Assembly: GCA_003854985.1 (NCBI GenBank)
Contig: RQOG01000035.1
Location: 124,001-188,000 of the forward strand
Source of the DNA: Calditrichota bacterium
GTDB taxonomy: Bacteria; Calditrichota; Calditrichia; Calditrichales; Calditrichaceae
DNA length: 64,000 nucleotides
Direction of reading: 5' to 3'
Part shown: piece after piece, positions 44,059 through 53,366 of the stretch
How the letters are laid out: each line of letters begins with the position of its first letter
Numbering within the stretch: the first letter of the stretch is position 1
Translations under genes and position numbers: made by a program
Notes under the pieces: generated by a model
The model's database searches: none
What the model saw: only the letters and a program-made list of their open reading frames with translations
Told to the model about the DNA's origin: nothing

Positions 44059-45912
44059 TTATTTATTTTTTAACAGAACTTCAACCCGGTCAACCAGATT
44101 TAAAAATTCATTCCGGTAACCGAAAGTATCTTTACCTATGGCAGATTTAGCCAATTTTTTGACGGAGAGTATATTTGCATGGCCTTTGAATTCCGAATCC
44201 CTTAAAATCATGGCAAATTCAGCCACCGCGGCGGAGAACCTGAAATTTATGGACGTTTGCCCTAAATCAGCCGGTTTACCCGTTAATACTTTAGAAAATT
44301 CACGGCTTTTATTTCCATCAGGATCTTTATATCGTATTCTAACGGTTAACACTTCATTGGATTTTTGGGCGCCCTGCCTGATATGGGTTTCCTGGTATTT
44401 CAGTTCATGTTTAGTCTGCTGGTCTTTTTCATCCGCCGGTACAACTTCATATAAAGCGGTTACCGTATGTCCGGCCCCGATCTCGCCGGCGTCTTTGGTA
44501 TCGTCTTCAAAATCCTTGTCTTCCAGTTTACGGTTCTCGTAGCCGATTAACCGGTAAGATTTGATCTTCACCGGATTAAATTCGACCTGAATTTTAACGT
44601 CCTTGGCAATGGTAAATAAGGTAGCGGTGATTTCATTGACCAATACTTTTTTGGCTTCCAGGATATTATCGATATAAGCATGATTACCGTTACCCCGGTC
44701 AGCCAGTTCCTGCAGGCGGTTGTCTTTATAATTACCCATACCGAATCCCAGCACGGTCAGGAAAATGCCTTCGTCCTTCTTTTGCTCGATAAAACGCACT
44801 AATTCCGAGGTGCTGGAAATACCCACATTAAAATCACCGTCGGTCGCTAAGATTACCCGGTTATTGCCGCCTTTGATATAATTTTCCTTAGCGACTTTGT
44901 ATGCTAACTGAATTCCTGCGCCTCCGGCTGTGCTGCCGCCCGCCGAAAGATTATCCAGGGCATTCATTATTCTTGCTTTTTCCGAACCGGGTGTGGCCGG
45001 CAATACCAAACCGGTGCTGCTGGCATATACAACCATGGCAATTCTGTCTTCGGGATTCAGTTGCTCAACCAATAACTTAAAAGACTGTTTCAGCAAAGGC
45101 AGTTTTTTGGGATCATCCATCGATCCGGATACGTCAATTAAAAATACCAGGTTACTTGGTTTTTGTTCTTCCTTGGTCAGTGTCTTGCCCTGAAGTCCGA
45201 TGTGGATCAGTTTGTGCTCTTCATTCCAGGGACAATCCGCATATTCCATGTTAATGGAAAGCGGGTGCTCCTTTTCAGGCAGTTTATAATCATAGTTGAA
45301 ATAGTTGATAAATTCCTCAACGCGAACCGCATCCTTATAAGGCAACTGATCCTGCATGATAAAACGGCGGGCATTGCCGTAAGAAGCGGCGTCAACATCC
45401 GCGGCAAAAGTGGACAACGGTTTGGTGATTACATCAAAATAGCCGCTTTCATTAATCTTGTCGTATTCCTCCGTGTTATGCGGAATTTGCGCTTCATAAA
45501 CGGCGCTTCTACTGAATGATACGGTGCCGGCGGCCATATCATACATTTTTGATTTCGGCATTACCCTTTGTGGCGCCACTTCAATCAGCTCATCTTCGAC
45601 TGTCTGAAATTGCAATTGAAAATTTACAATCGTTGTGGAATCTGCCGTTACTTTGATATTCCTAACCATTTCTTTATCGTATCCAACCATTGCCGCTGAC
45701 AGGCTATAGACACCCGGCGAAACATTTTTAATGATATAATTGCCGTTTTTATCGGTGCTGGCGCCCAGATTGGCGGATTGAATAAAAACATTTACACCGG
45801 TTAAAACATCCCCGGATTGTTTGTCTGTGATTTTGCCTTTAATCTGGCCGGTATTACCGGCAAATAAAAATCCTGTGAATAAAACCGTACATAAAACCAA
45901 AATCTTCTTCAT
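44059..45912 (-). CDS. VWA-domain protein with carboxypeptidase-regulatory-like N-terminus (YfbK-like)
   Basis: 617 residues. A signal peptide is followed by a CarboxypepD_reg-like domain (about 24-85: GQIKGKITDKQSG, TDKNGNYIIKNVSPGVYSL), then a YfbK-type von Willebrand A domain with the MIDAS DVSGS (260-264) after a pre-VWA conserved region (ADVDAASYGNARRFI). The C-terminal region (about 430-617) matches the DUF3520-type end of that family. It is likely a surface or periplasmic metal-dependent adhesion/assembly protein. An AGGAG site precedes the ATG, and a strong terminator follows. Confidence 0.88.
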   Translation of the reverse strand: MKKILVLCTVLFTGFLFAGNTGQIKGKITDKQSGDVLTGVNVFIQSANLGASTDKNGNYIIKNVSPGVYSLSAAMVGYDKEMVRNIKVTADSTTIVNFQLQFQTVEDELIEVAPQRVMPKSKMYDMAAGTVSFSRSAVYEAQIPHNTEEYDKINESGYFDVITKPLSTFAADVDAASYGNARRFIMQDQLPYKDAVRVEEFINYFNYDYKLPEKEHPLSINMEYADCPWNEEHKLIHIGLQGKTLTKEEQKPSNLVFLIDVSGSMDDPKKLPLLKQSFKLLVEQLNPEDRIAMVVYASSTGLVLPATPGSEKARIMNALDNLSAGGSTAGGAGIQLAYKVAKENYIKGGNNRVILATDGDFNVGISSTSELVRFIEQKKDEGIFLTVLGFGMGNYKDNRLQELADRGNGNHAYIDNILEAKKVLVNEITATLFTIAKDVKIQVEFNPVKIKSYRLIGYENRKLEDKDFEDDTKDAGEIGAGHTVTALYEVVPADEKDQQTKHELKYQETHIRQGAQKSNEVLTVRIRYKDPDGNKSREFSKVLTGKPADLGQTSINFRFSAAVAEFAMILRDSEFKGHANILSVKKLAKSAIGKDTFGYRNEFLNLVDRVEVLLKNK

Positions 45913-45947
45913 GTCAAGTCTCCTTTTAATTTCTGTTACATTTCTTA

Positions 45948-45959
45948 AACGTTAACGTT
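45948..45959. repeat. 12-bp palindrome upstream of the VWA gene
   Basis: AACGTTAACGTT is a perfect 12-bp palindrome 36 bp upstream of the VWA start codon. It could be an operator, or chance. Confidence 0.3.
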
Positions 45960-46111
45960 GTTTGTTTTTCTATATATGTCATAAGAAGACGAAAGGTAAA
46001 TTTAACCAAAACAAAAATATTAACAACCGGCTTTAATTTAATCAGATTATACATTCCAACCAGTCCGATACAGGAATAATACATAAAATAGAAAATTATT
46101 CCATCTTGCCA

Positions 46112-46140
46112 TTGCATTTAACTTACAACGCTTATATATT
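46112..46140 (+). promoter_or_regulatory. Sigma70-like promoter of the B12 uptake operon
   Basis: TTGCAT at 46112-46117, a 17-base spacer and TATATT at 46135-46140. Transcription should start near 46147, just before the cobalamin aptamer at 46164, which makes the placement convincing. Confidence 0.65.
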
Positions 46141-46163
46141 GAACGCGTTCTTTCTAATAAAAT

Positions 46164-46311
46164 GTTTTCAGTAACGGGAAGCGCGGTGAAATTCCGCCAC
46201 TGCCCCGCAACTGTAAAAGCAGACGAAAGCCGCAATCGCCACTGTCCCAAAAAGAAAGGATGGGAAGGCGCGGCCGGTAGGATGAAGCTTAAGTCAGGAG
46301 ACCGGCTGAAA
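46164..46311 (+). promoter_or_regulatory. Cobalamin riboswitch aptamer
   Basis: Conserved cobalamin-aptamer blocks occur in order: P1 arms GTTTTCAG/CTGAAAC (near 46164 and 46305), ACGGGAA, GGTGAAATTCC, CACTGCCCCGCAACTGTAA, GCCACTG, GGGAAGG, GTAGGATGAAGC and the B12 box AAGTCAGGAGACC. Downstream, hairpin GCTCAC-GTGG-GTGAGC (46329-46344) and hairpin GCAG-GGAGA-CTGC (46343-46355, followed by five T at 46359-46363) overlap and compete, as expected of an attenuation platform. The ribosome site lies much further on (46425), so control is probably transcriptional. Adenosylcobalamin or another corrinoid should switch off the receptor operon. Confidence 0.95.
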
Positions 46312-46437
46312 CATATCAACCCATTAACGCTCACGTGGGTGAGCAGGGAGACTGCGTGTTTTTCATAAACTTTTTTACCCGAATCAAGGTTAGCTTTATT
46401 GTTCAGTCGCCCGGTTACTTTTGCCGGAGCGACCAAA

Positions 46438-48567
46438 TTGAATTTTAAATCATACTTTTTTCCGGTTTTACTTTCATCAATTTGCGGGCTGCAGGCTCAG
46501 CAGATTAGTATTATCGATTTCTGGACCGAACTTCCTGTCGATAGTGTCATGGCGGTTTCGCACCAAGACACCCTGTTTTCAAATTCAAACGGCGTTGTTG
46601 ATTTCGGTTTATTCAAAATCGCTGAACGGCCAGTAATTCTCAAAAAACAAGATTATTATCCTCAAACCATTTTATATAAAAACATAAAAAATGGCTCTGT
46701 AAAACTTATGCCCATGGAATCCAGCGCACCTATTGACGTTTTCTCCGAAAGACCGGGTAATCCTTTATTGATGACGCCAACGCATACCACATTTATCCAT
46801 GCATCGGAAATCAAAGAACAGGGCTTCAACACGCTGGATAAAGCGCTGGCAGCCCAGTCCGGAATATTCATCAAATCTTACGGGGGCCCGGGGCAGATTC
46901 AAAGCATATCGGCGCGAGGTATGTCCGCCGAGCAAACACAGGTCTTTCTGGATGGTATTCCCGTTAATAGTTTTCAATTAGGCAGCGCCGATCCCGGGCA
47001 ATATAACCTGGATCAGGTTGAAAGCGTGGAAATTTACCGTGGAGGTAACCCGCGTCTGGGCAGTGGCGGAACGATCGGCGGCGCAATTAATTTACACAGC
47101 CGCGTCATTCCCGATACTCTGGATTATTCTCTGAAACTGCGCGGCGAAACATTAAACAACCAATTCGCAGATTTAACTATTGGTCTACCGACAGGATTTT
47201 TAAATCACGAGTTTTCGCTTCATTACGAAAATGGTGAGAACGAATATACTGTTAAAACCGGTTCGGAAAAAATCAGCCTGACCAACCGGGATTTTAATAA
47301 CTGGAATTTTCGCTATCGTTCCTCACTGCCAATAGCCTCAGACCTTCATACAGAGCTGATGTTTTATACCTATAAGTTTTCCGGGGGATCGCCGGCTTCA
47401 TTAAAAAACGAACGTACAGAGGTAACAAATAATGCCCGTATCTCCTACGATAATAATCTGACCGCGTTACATTTGAGTTATCAAAAACAAAGGTATAAAC
47501 TTAATCTGCGCGCCTTTTTACGTAATAACTGGAATGAATATATCGATCCCGATTCGGTTATCGGCAATGACATTATTTCCGGTTGTCATTTTAATCATGA
47601 AACAGGACTGATCGGCCACGGACAGTTTATTATAAGTAAACGGTTTTTATTAAATTCCGGTCTGGAAGTCAGCCGACAAAAAGCGCAAAGCACCGCGTTC
47701 GGCGATAAAAACCGGGAGCGTTATGCCTTTTTCCTGAGAGGCGACTATGAATTACCCTGGCAGTTCCTAAACGATTGCACTACCCAGTTATACACCGGCT
47801 TGCGCGCCGAATCCTATGCGGATTTCGGTAATGCTTTTCTGCCCGGAATCGGAATAACTTTTTACGCGTCGTTTATTAAAGTTTATCTTTCGGGTGGAAA
47901 AAATTTCCGCGCGCCGACATTCAATGAACTATACTGGCAGCCCGGTGGCAATCCCGGTTTGAAACCGGAAGAATCAATTAATTTTGAAGCCGGCGTCGAA
48001 TACGGCAGATCGTTACGCTCTTTTAATTTTATGCTTGGCCTGTCTGCCTATTCCATCAGGCCAAAAAACCAGATTCGCTGGATACCCCTTACTTCAAATA
48101 TCTCTTCACCGGAAAATATCCTGGCCGTTGACAGCGACGGCATTGAAATCGAAGCCAGACTTGCGGATGTAACAAAGCGCTTTCAAATGATAGCCAATTA
48201 TAATTATGGCTTTGCGGTTAAAGCGGACAGCGATCTGCCGGATGATCCCACCATTGGTAAACGGCTGCCGTTTCTGCCTGAAGAAAACTGGAGCATTTTG
48301 TTGCAGACGGGTACATCGGGTTTACAGTGCGGATTTGTAATATCAGGTTCCAGTTTCCGGTACACCACTTACAGCAATGATCCCTATGATATTCTGCCCG
48401 CCTATCGCACCGCCGGATGCTGGGCAGGATATGAGTTTACGGCATACAGACAAAAAATTACTGTCCGCGGAGGATGCGAAAACTTATTCGATAAACAATA
48501 TGAATTAACGCCCGGCTATCCCATGCCGATGCGTCATTTCTATTTTGAATTACATGTAACCAACTAA
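46438..48567 (+). CDS. btuB: TonB-dependent cobalamin receptor (BtuB-like)
   Basis: About 710 residues. I prefer the TTG at 46438: GGAG lies 9 bases upstream and the protein then begins with a signal peptide (NFKSYFFPVLLSSICGLQAQ). A TTG at 46399 would add 13 residues ahead of it. An N-terminal beta-domain is followed by the plug (SISARGMSAEQTQVFLDGIPVN, VESVEIYRGGNP, GGAINLHS) and a 22-strand-type barrel. GKNFRAPTFNELYW and the C-terminal ENLFDKQYELTPGYPMPMRHFY are usual. The cobalamin riboswitch directly upstream gives the substrate assignment; energy comes from TonB-ExbBD, which is not in the window. Confidence 0.9.
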   Translation: MNFKSYFFPVLLSSICGLQAQQISIIDFWTELPVDSVMAVSHQDTLFSNSNGVVDFGLFKIAERPVILKKQDYYPQTILYKNIKNGSVKLMPMESSAPIDVFSERPGNPLLMTPTHTTFIHASEIKEQGFNTLDKALAAQSGIFIKSYGGPGQIQSISARGMSAEQTQVFLDGIPVNSFQLGSADPGQYNLDQVESVEIYRGGNPRLGSGGTIGGAINLHSRVIPDTLDYSLKLRGETLNNQFADLTIGLPTGFLNHEFSLHYENGENEYTVKTGSEKISLTNRDFNNWNFRYRSSLPIASDLHTELMFYTYKFSGGSPASLKNERTEVTNNARISYDNNLTALHLSYQKQRYKLNLRAFLRNNWNEYIDPDSVIGNDIISGCHFNHETGLIGHGQFIISKRFLLNSGLEVSRQKAQSTAFGDKNRERYAFFLRGDYELPWQFLNDCTTQLYTGLRAESYADFGNAFLPGIGITFYASFIKVYLSGGKNFRAPTFNELYWQPGGNPGLKPEESINFEAGVEYGRSLRSFNFMLGLSAYSIRPKNQIRWIPLTSNISSPENILAVDSDGIEIEARLADVTKRFQMIANYNYGFAVKADSDLPDDPTIGKRLPFLPEENWSILLQTGTSGLQCGFVISGSSFRYTTYSNDPYDILPAYRTAGCWAGYEFTAYRQKITVRGGCENLFDKQYELTPGYPMPMRHFYFELHVTN

Positions 48568-48581
48568 TAAAAGGAGGAAAA

Positions 48582-49634
48582 ATGCTTAAGCAAAAGATCT
48601 TTTATATTTTAATTACCGCGATCCTGATATACGGTTGTAAAAAGGACCCAAACAGCCCGGAGCCAACGCCCACACAATACGGCGCTTATGTTTTGAATGA
48701 AGGTAATTTCGGTCAGTCAAACGGTTCAATCTCATTTTTTAATCTGGAAAAAAAGGAAATTGAAAACCACATCTTTGAAAAAGTAAACGGAGAAAATCCG
48801 GGAGACGTAGTGCAAAGCATGACGATCATCGGCGATAACGGTTATATCGTGGTTAACGGTTCGGATAAAATCGAAGTGATCAGCATGAAAACCTGGAAAA
48901 AAGTCAAAACAATTAATTCACCCGCGGGAAGCAGTCCGAGACACTTATTACCCGTATCTGAAACCAAGGCTTACATAACTAATCTGTACACCGCTTCCGT
49001 ATCCGTGTTAAATCTGGAAACCGATGAAATAACCTCATCAATAAACGTCGGACTTAATCCGGATGAAATGACATCATCCGGCAACAAAGTATTTGTGGCC
49101 AATAATGGGTTTGGAAACGATCACACGGTATCGGTAATTGATATTACCACCGACCAGGTCATTAAAACCATCGACGTGGCAGATAATCCCACGGCGACCT
49201 TTACAGATAATAACGGGGATATTCATGTTTTATGCACCGGCCGTTATCCGGCCTGGGATAATCCGGACGACACGGGCAGTAAAGGTGGAATTTATTTAAT
49301 AGACGCTTCCACCGAAACGGTAAAAGACTCGCTTAGCCTCACGGGATTCCCTACCCGGCTGGTTTACGATGGAGAAACCACGGGTTATTTTCTGCGGTGC
49401 AGCGCCGTAACATCCTATTCCACAGAAACGGTGGATATTATAACGGATACCCTGGTTAGCGGGAATTTTTACAGTCTATCCGTACATCCGGAAAGTGGTG
49501 ATTTATATCTGTTTGATGCGCTTGATTACAGTCAGAACGGACTTTTAAAAATATACAGTGCGGAAGGTATTTTTCAGGATAGTTATGAAACGGGAATAAT
49601 TCCGCACAAAGCAATCTTTCTTCTAAGTGAATGA
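48582..49634 (+). CDS. BtuG-like surface beta-propeller lipoprotein
   Basis: 350 residues. The lipoprotein signal ends at Cys19 (LIYGCKK). The mature protein opens with YVLNEGNFGQSNGSISFFN, the hallmark of the DUF5074/YncE-like propellers found beside BtuB in Bacteroides; repeated blades end in Vxx(I/L)xxx-type strands (VIDITTDQVIKTIDV; LNLETDEITSSINVG). In Bacteroides the cognate protein BtuG binds B12 at the cell surface and caps BtuB. Position directly after the receptor and under the riboswitch supports the same role. AAAGGAGG precedes the ATG. B12 binding itself is inferred. Confidence 0.82.
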   Translation: MLKQKIFYILITAILIYGCKKDPNSPEPTPTQYGAYVLNEGNFGQSNGSISFFNLEKKEIENHIFEKVNGENPGDVVQSMTIIGDNGYIVVNGSDKIEVISMKTWKKVKTINSPAGSSPRHLLPVSETKAYITNLYTASVSVLNLETDEITSSINVGLNPDEMTSSGNKVFVANNGFGNDHTVSVIDITTDQVIKTIDVADNPTATFTDNNGDIHVLCTGRYPAWDNPDDTGSKGGIYLIDASTETVKDSLSLTGFPTRLVYDGETTGYFLRCSAVTSYSTETVDIITDTLVSGNFYSLSVHPESGDLYLFDALDYSQNGLLKIYSAEGIFQDSYETGIIPHKAIFLLSE

Positions 49635-50548
49635 AAATGAATAATATTAAAAATACATTTTACCGGCTCTGCTTTTTTGTCCTATCAGTAATCCTCATCA
49701 ATTGTGTGGAAAAGAATACGTCAACTCTGGCGAATACCGGGCCGCAGCGTATCATCTCCCTGTCTCCGCATATTACTGAAATTTTGTTTACGCTGGACTG
49801 TGAAGAATCGATAATTGCCGTTACGGATTTTTGTACATATCCGCCTCAGGCAAAAGCAAAAACTTCCATTGGCGGGCTGTTGAATCCTAATCTGGAAATA
49901 ATTCTTGCCCTCCAACCGGATGTTTTAATCGGATCACCCGCGCATTCCGAACTGGCAATAAAATTTCAGGATAAAAACATGAAGTTTGTTTTGCTGCCGG
50001 ATCGCACTCTGCAGGATATTTATCAGACCATTGATTCGATCGGTATTATTCTGCACATAGAACAAAAGGCAGTGCAATTAAATAAATCAATACGGGATTC
50101 CCTTACAAAATATCATAACATAAAACCGGAAATTAAAGAAATACCCCGGGCGGTATTTCTGTTCGGAGGCGATTCCGGCCCTGCCCAGGCATTGTCCGCT
50201 ATCGGACCTGGATCCTTTACGGATGATTTATGGCGGGAAATCGGAGGGCAAAACGCTTTAGCCGACCTGCATACCTCTTTTGCCCAGATCAACAGAGAGG
50301 CGTTCATAAATGCCAATCCGGACATCATCATCGAATTCCGGCCGGATCTTCCGGAAAAATCCGGGATTGAAAAAGCATCCCTGGAAGACTGGTCTGAGTT
50401 TATGCACTTAAAAGCTTATAAACATAATCAGATTTACCGGATTCCCGGCCAGTATGCCTTAATTCCCGGTCCAAGAATTATAAAATTATCCCGTGCCTAT
50501 CTGGAAATATTAAACTTATATCAGCACAAAAATGACGCTGTGAAATAG
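49631..50548 (+). CDS. btuF: BtuF-like cobalamin-binding lipoprotein
   Basis: 305 residues. The start ATG overlaps the BtuG stop by 4 bases. The lipobox ends at Cys25. A class III periplasmic-binding fold is indicated by PQRIISLSPHITEILFTL, VTDFCTYPPQAK, IGGLLNPNLEIILALQPDVLIG and GGDSGPAQALSAIGPGSFTDDL. It should bind corrinoids in the periplasm and hand them to an ABC importer. No permease gene follows it; the nearest matching ATPase lies 3.5 kb downstream at 54037. Confidence 0.88.
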   Translation: MKMNNIKNTFYRLCFFVLSVILINCVEKNTSTLANTGPQRIISLSPHITEILFTLDCEESIIAVTDFCTYPPQAKAKTSIGGLLNPNLEIILALQPDVLIGSPAHSELAIKFQDKNMKFVLLPDRTLQDIYQTIDSIGIILHIEQKAVQLNKSIRDSLTKYHNIKPEIKEIPRAVFLFGGDSGPAQALSAIGPGSFTDDLWREIGGQNALADLHTSFAQINREAFINANPDIIIEFRPDLPEKSGIEKASLEDWSEFMHLKAYKHNQIYRIPGQYALIPGPRIIKLSRAYLEILNLYQHKNDAVK

Positions 50549-50853
50549 GATTATAACACCCGATATGAATAAAATGGTAGTGGGTTAAAAAAAAATAATC
50601 GTGGAATCGCTTATGTATCAAGGCCTTATAATTTTTTTTAGGAAAATACCAGAAATTCGGTTTGTTTTGCTGGTTATTTTTTTTAAATTAAACTCATTGG
50701 TTGTTAGCGGTTAAAATCCATTTTTAATATAGTTTAACTTTAAAAAATACAGTTAATTACGATGGATATCGTAAAAAGTGAAATTATTTTTTCCGGTTTG
50801 TATTATTTTGTATAAGTAAAGGGAATTGGGGAAATTTAACTGAGGAAAATTTT
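50549..50853 (+). other. 305-bp gap before nrdJ
   Basis: AT-rich, without a gene. A GAGG ribosome site precedes the nrdJ ATG (50854). I could not find a convincing -35/-10 pair, NrdR box or second cobalamin aptamer. Confidence 0.5.
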
Positions 50854-53340
50854 ATGTTTCTTGACATGTTCAAATACAAGGGAAAATTCACTAAGCTGGG
50901 CGGCAAAAAGAATCTAAGCAAGTACCAGAACCTTTATTTAATGCTCAGAAAAAAACAGAATAGCGGTGATATTCCTGTTCATCCGGAAGGACAATACCTT
51001 GGCGAAAACGAACTGGCGAAAAATATTTATGAGAAAAAATATTTTGTCAAGGACCTTGATAATCAATTGTTGGAATTTGTACCGGAAGATCTGTTTGTGA
51101 GGGTTTCCGCTTTTATCGCAGCCATTGAACCCGATTCGGCGAAAGCAGAAGAAATTGCCGTCGAATTCTACAACAATCTTTATGAAGGATATTTTGTACC
51201 TGGCGGCAGAGTGCTGGCCGGCGCTGGCGATTTATACCGTTTAAAAACCCTTTCCAATTGTTTTGTTACTCAAATTGAAGATGATAATATCGAATCTATT
51301 TATAACGCCGCTTACGAATGCGCCCGCACTTATTCCTATGGCGGAGGCATCGGAGTGGATATTTCACCGTTAAGACCGATAAACTCGGTTGTACACAATG
51401 CTGCGGATAGTTCAACGGGCGCGGTTTCCTTCATGGAATTATTTTCGCTTACCACCGGTTTAATCGGGCAGAGCGGACGGCGCGGCGCGCTGATGCTGAC
51501 AATCGATATCAAGCACCCGGATATCATAGAATTTATCAGAGTTAAAAAGAATCCCAATTGGGTAACCGAGCAAATCGTTGAACAACTGCGCTGGAGCGAT
51601 CAGTTTGAAGATGATCAGATTAAAGAAATTGAAAAACAGATCATGGAAAACACCCAGGTGCGTTTTGCCAATATCAGCATAAAAGCGTCTGATGAATTTA
51701 TGCAAGCGGTTGACGAACAAAATATCCATGGCCGGAACAAACTGATTGTTTATAAGAAATTCTCCAAGAAAATTCTCCGCAGCGCCATGCAGGACGAAGG
51801 TTATCATTATTCTTACCAGATACCGGCAAAAAATATAGACGACTACGAAAAATTTCATGTTTTTGAAAATATCAGCGCGTTAAATGATTTCCTCTATAAA
51901 AATTATGAATTGATCCTCACCGAAAACGATCTTAATGATGTTAACAAACGCGATGTTTTTGGCGACGTGGTTTTACATCTGGATAGCGAGCCCTATGATT
52001 TAGCCGTTAAATACAGCGGTGATTTTATGCTTTATTTCGGATCTGAGCCTTCCGGCGAAATTCGCAAATTAATAAAAGCCAGGGAAATATGGGATGCCTT
52101 TGTGGAAGGTAATTACCGTACCGCTGAACCCGGACTGATCTTTTGGAGCCGGATGAGTAAATATTCTCCTTCCAATTATGTGGATCGTCCGATTTCCTGT
52201 ACCAATCCCTGTGCGGAAGTCCCTTTAGAAAAAGGCGGCGCCTGTAATCTTGCTTCGATTAATCTTGCCCGGCTGGTAAAAAACGGCTTCACCAAACAGG
52301 CGGAAATTGATTGGGATACGCTGGTATCCGTCACTAAAAATGTAGTGCGTTTCTTAGATAATGTCGTCAGCTGGAATGAATTACTGAATCCGCTTGAAAA
52401 GCAAAGAATTACCGCTTCCGAAACAAGACGTCTCGGTTTAGGCACTATGGGAGCCGCCGATATGCTTAATCAGCTTGGCATTGCCTATGATTCTTCCGAA
52501 GGTATTGAAATCGTCGAAAAAGTGATGAAGATGATTGCCAATGCGGCTTACCAGGCTTCCGCGGAATTGGCAGCGGAAAAAGGTGCATTGCCGATATACA
52601 ATTTTGATAAGTATTCAAAAGGCCCATTTTTCAAAGAAGCACTATCGGAAGAAACTCAGAAGCTTATTAAAGACAAAGGCCTGCGCAATGTGGCTATTCT
52701 GGCCATCGCGCCAACCGGTTCAATAAGCAATATCGTGCTCAGCTTTGTCAACGGTAAAAAACATTATTTAGGCGTTTCCAGCGGGATTGAACCGGTGTTC
52801 GCACTTTTTTATACCAGACGATCCGAATCCTTTGGCAATAAGTTTTTTAAGGTTTTTCATTCGAGCATTCAGGCCTATATCGATTTGCATGGTTTAAATA
52901 AACAGGTAGAACATGCCCAGACCGAAGCGGAATTGACCGAATATCTGCCCAGCTATTTTTTCCGCACCGCGCATCATATTGACGCTCAAAAAAGAGTTGA
53001 AATTCAGGGACGCTGCCAAAAATACGTCGACCACAGCATTTCATCGACGGTTAATCTTCCGGAAACCATTGAACCGGAAGTGATTTCCAATATTTATCTT
53101 AATGCCTGGAAAAAAGGATTAAAAGGAATTACCATTTACAGAGACGGCAGCCGGTATCCGATTCTTAGCGTTAATTCCGAGAAATCAGATTTCCAGAGAA
53201 TGAAAGAAAAAACCTTTAAAATACATTTGTCAAACGGTTCTTCCGAGGTTACATTAAAGGGCGATGATGTTATTGTTACACCGGACGACCGGTTGACAAC
53301 CGTTTATCATCATGTTAAATCACGGAATAATAATCTGTAA
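50854..53340 (+). CDS. nrdJ: Adenosylcobalamin-dependent ribonucleotide reductase, catalytic part (NrdJa)
   Basis: Class II reductase that makes deoxyribonucleotides with adenosylcobalamin as radical source, oxygen-independent. 828 residues. Redox Cys136 in LSNCFV, the thiyl-radical/catalytic set N451-x-C453-x-E455 in CTNPCAEVPLE, its partner Cys464 in GGACNLASINL, and IAPTGSISN are intact. Two features stand out: a stretch of about 110 residues (about 290-400) between FMQAVDE and KAREIWDAFVEGNYRTAEPG, which I do not recall from usual members, and the absence of the TSCPD/zinc C-terminus, which is encoded by the next gene. It follows the riboswitch-controlled B12 uptake genes. Confidence 0.93.
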   Translation: MFLDMFKYKGKFTKLGGKKNLSKYQNLYLMLRKKQNSGDIPVHPEGQYLGENELAKNIYEKKYFVKDLDNQLLEFVPEDLFVRVSAFIAAIEPDSAKAEEIAVEFYNNLYEGYFVPGGRVLAGAGDLYRLKTLSNCFVTQIEDDNIESIYNAAYECARTYSYGGGIGVDISPLRPINSVVHNAADSSTGAVSFMELFSLTTGLIGQSGRRGALMLTIDIKHPDIIEFIRVKKNPNWVTEQIVEQLRWSDQFEDDQIKEIEKQIMENTQVRFANISIKASDEFMQAVDEQNIHGRNKLIVYKKFSKKILRSAMQDEGYHYSYQIPAKNIDDYEKFHVFENISALNDFLYKNYELILTENDLNDVNKRDVFGDVVLHLDSEPYDLAVKYSGDFMLYFGSEPSGEIRKLIKAREIWDAFVEGNYRTAEPGLIFWSRMSKYSPSNYVDRPISCTNPCAEVPLEKGGACNLASINLARLVKNGFTKQAEIDWDTLVSVTKNVVRFLDNVVSWNELLNPLEKQRITASETRRLGLGTMGAADMLNQLGIAYDSSEGIEIVEKVMKMIANAAYQASAELAAEKGALPIYNFDKYSKGPFFKEALSEETQKLIKDKGLRNVAILAIAPTGSISNIVLSFVNGKKHYLGVSSGIEPVFALFYTRRSESFGNKFFKVFHSSIQAYIDLHGLNKQVEHAQTEAELTEYLPSYFFRTAHHIDAQKRVEIQGRCQKYVDHSISSTVNLPETIEPEVISNIYLNAWKKGLKGITIYRDGSRYPILSVNSEKSDFQRMKEKTFKIHLSNGSSEVTLKGDDVIVTPDDRLTTVYHHVKSRNNNL

Positions 53341-53366
53341 ACGTAACCTGGAGGGTTAAACTCACT

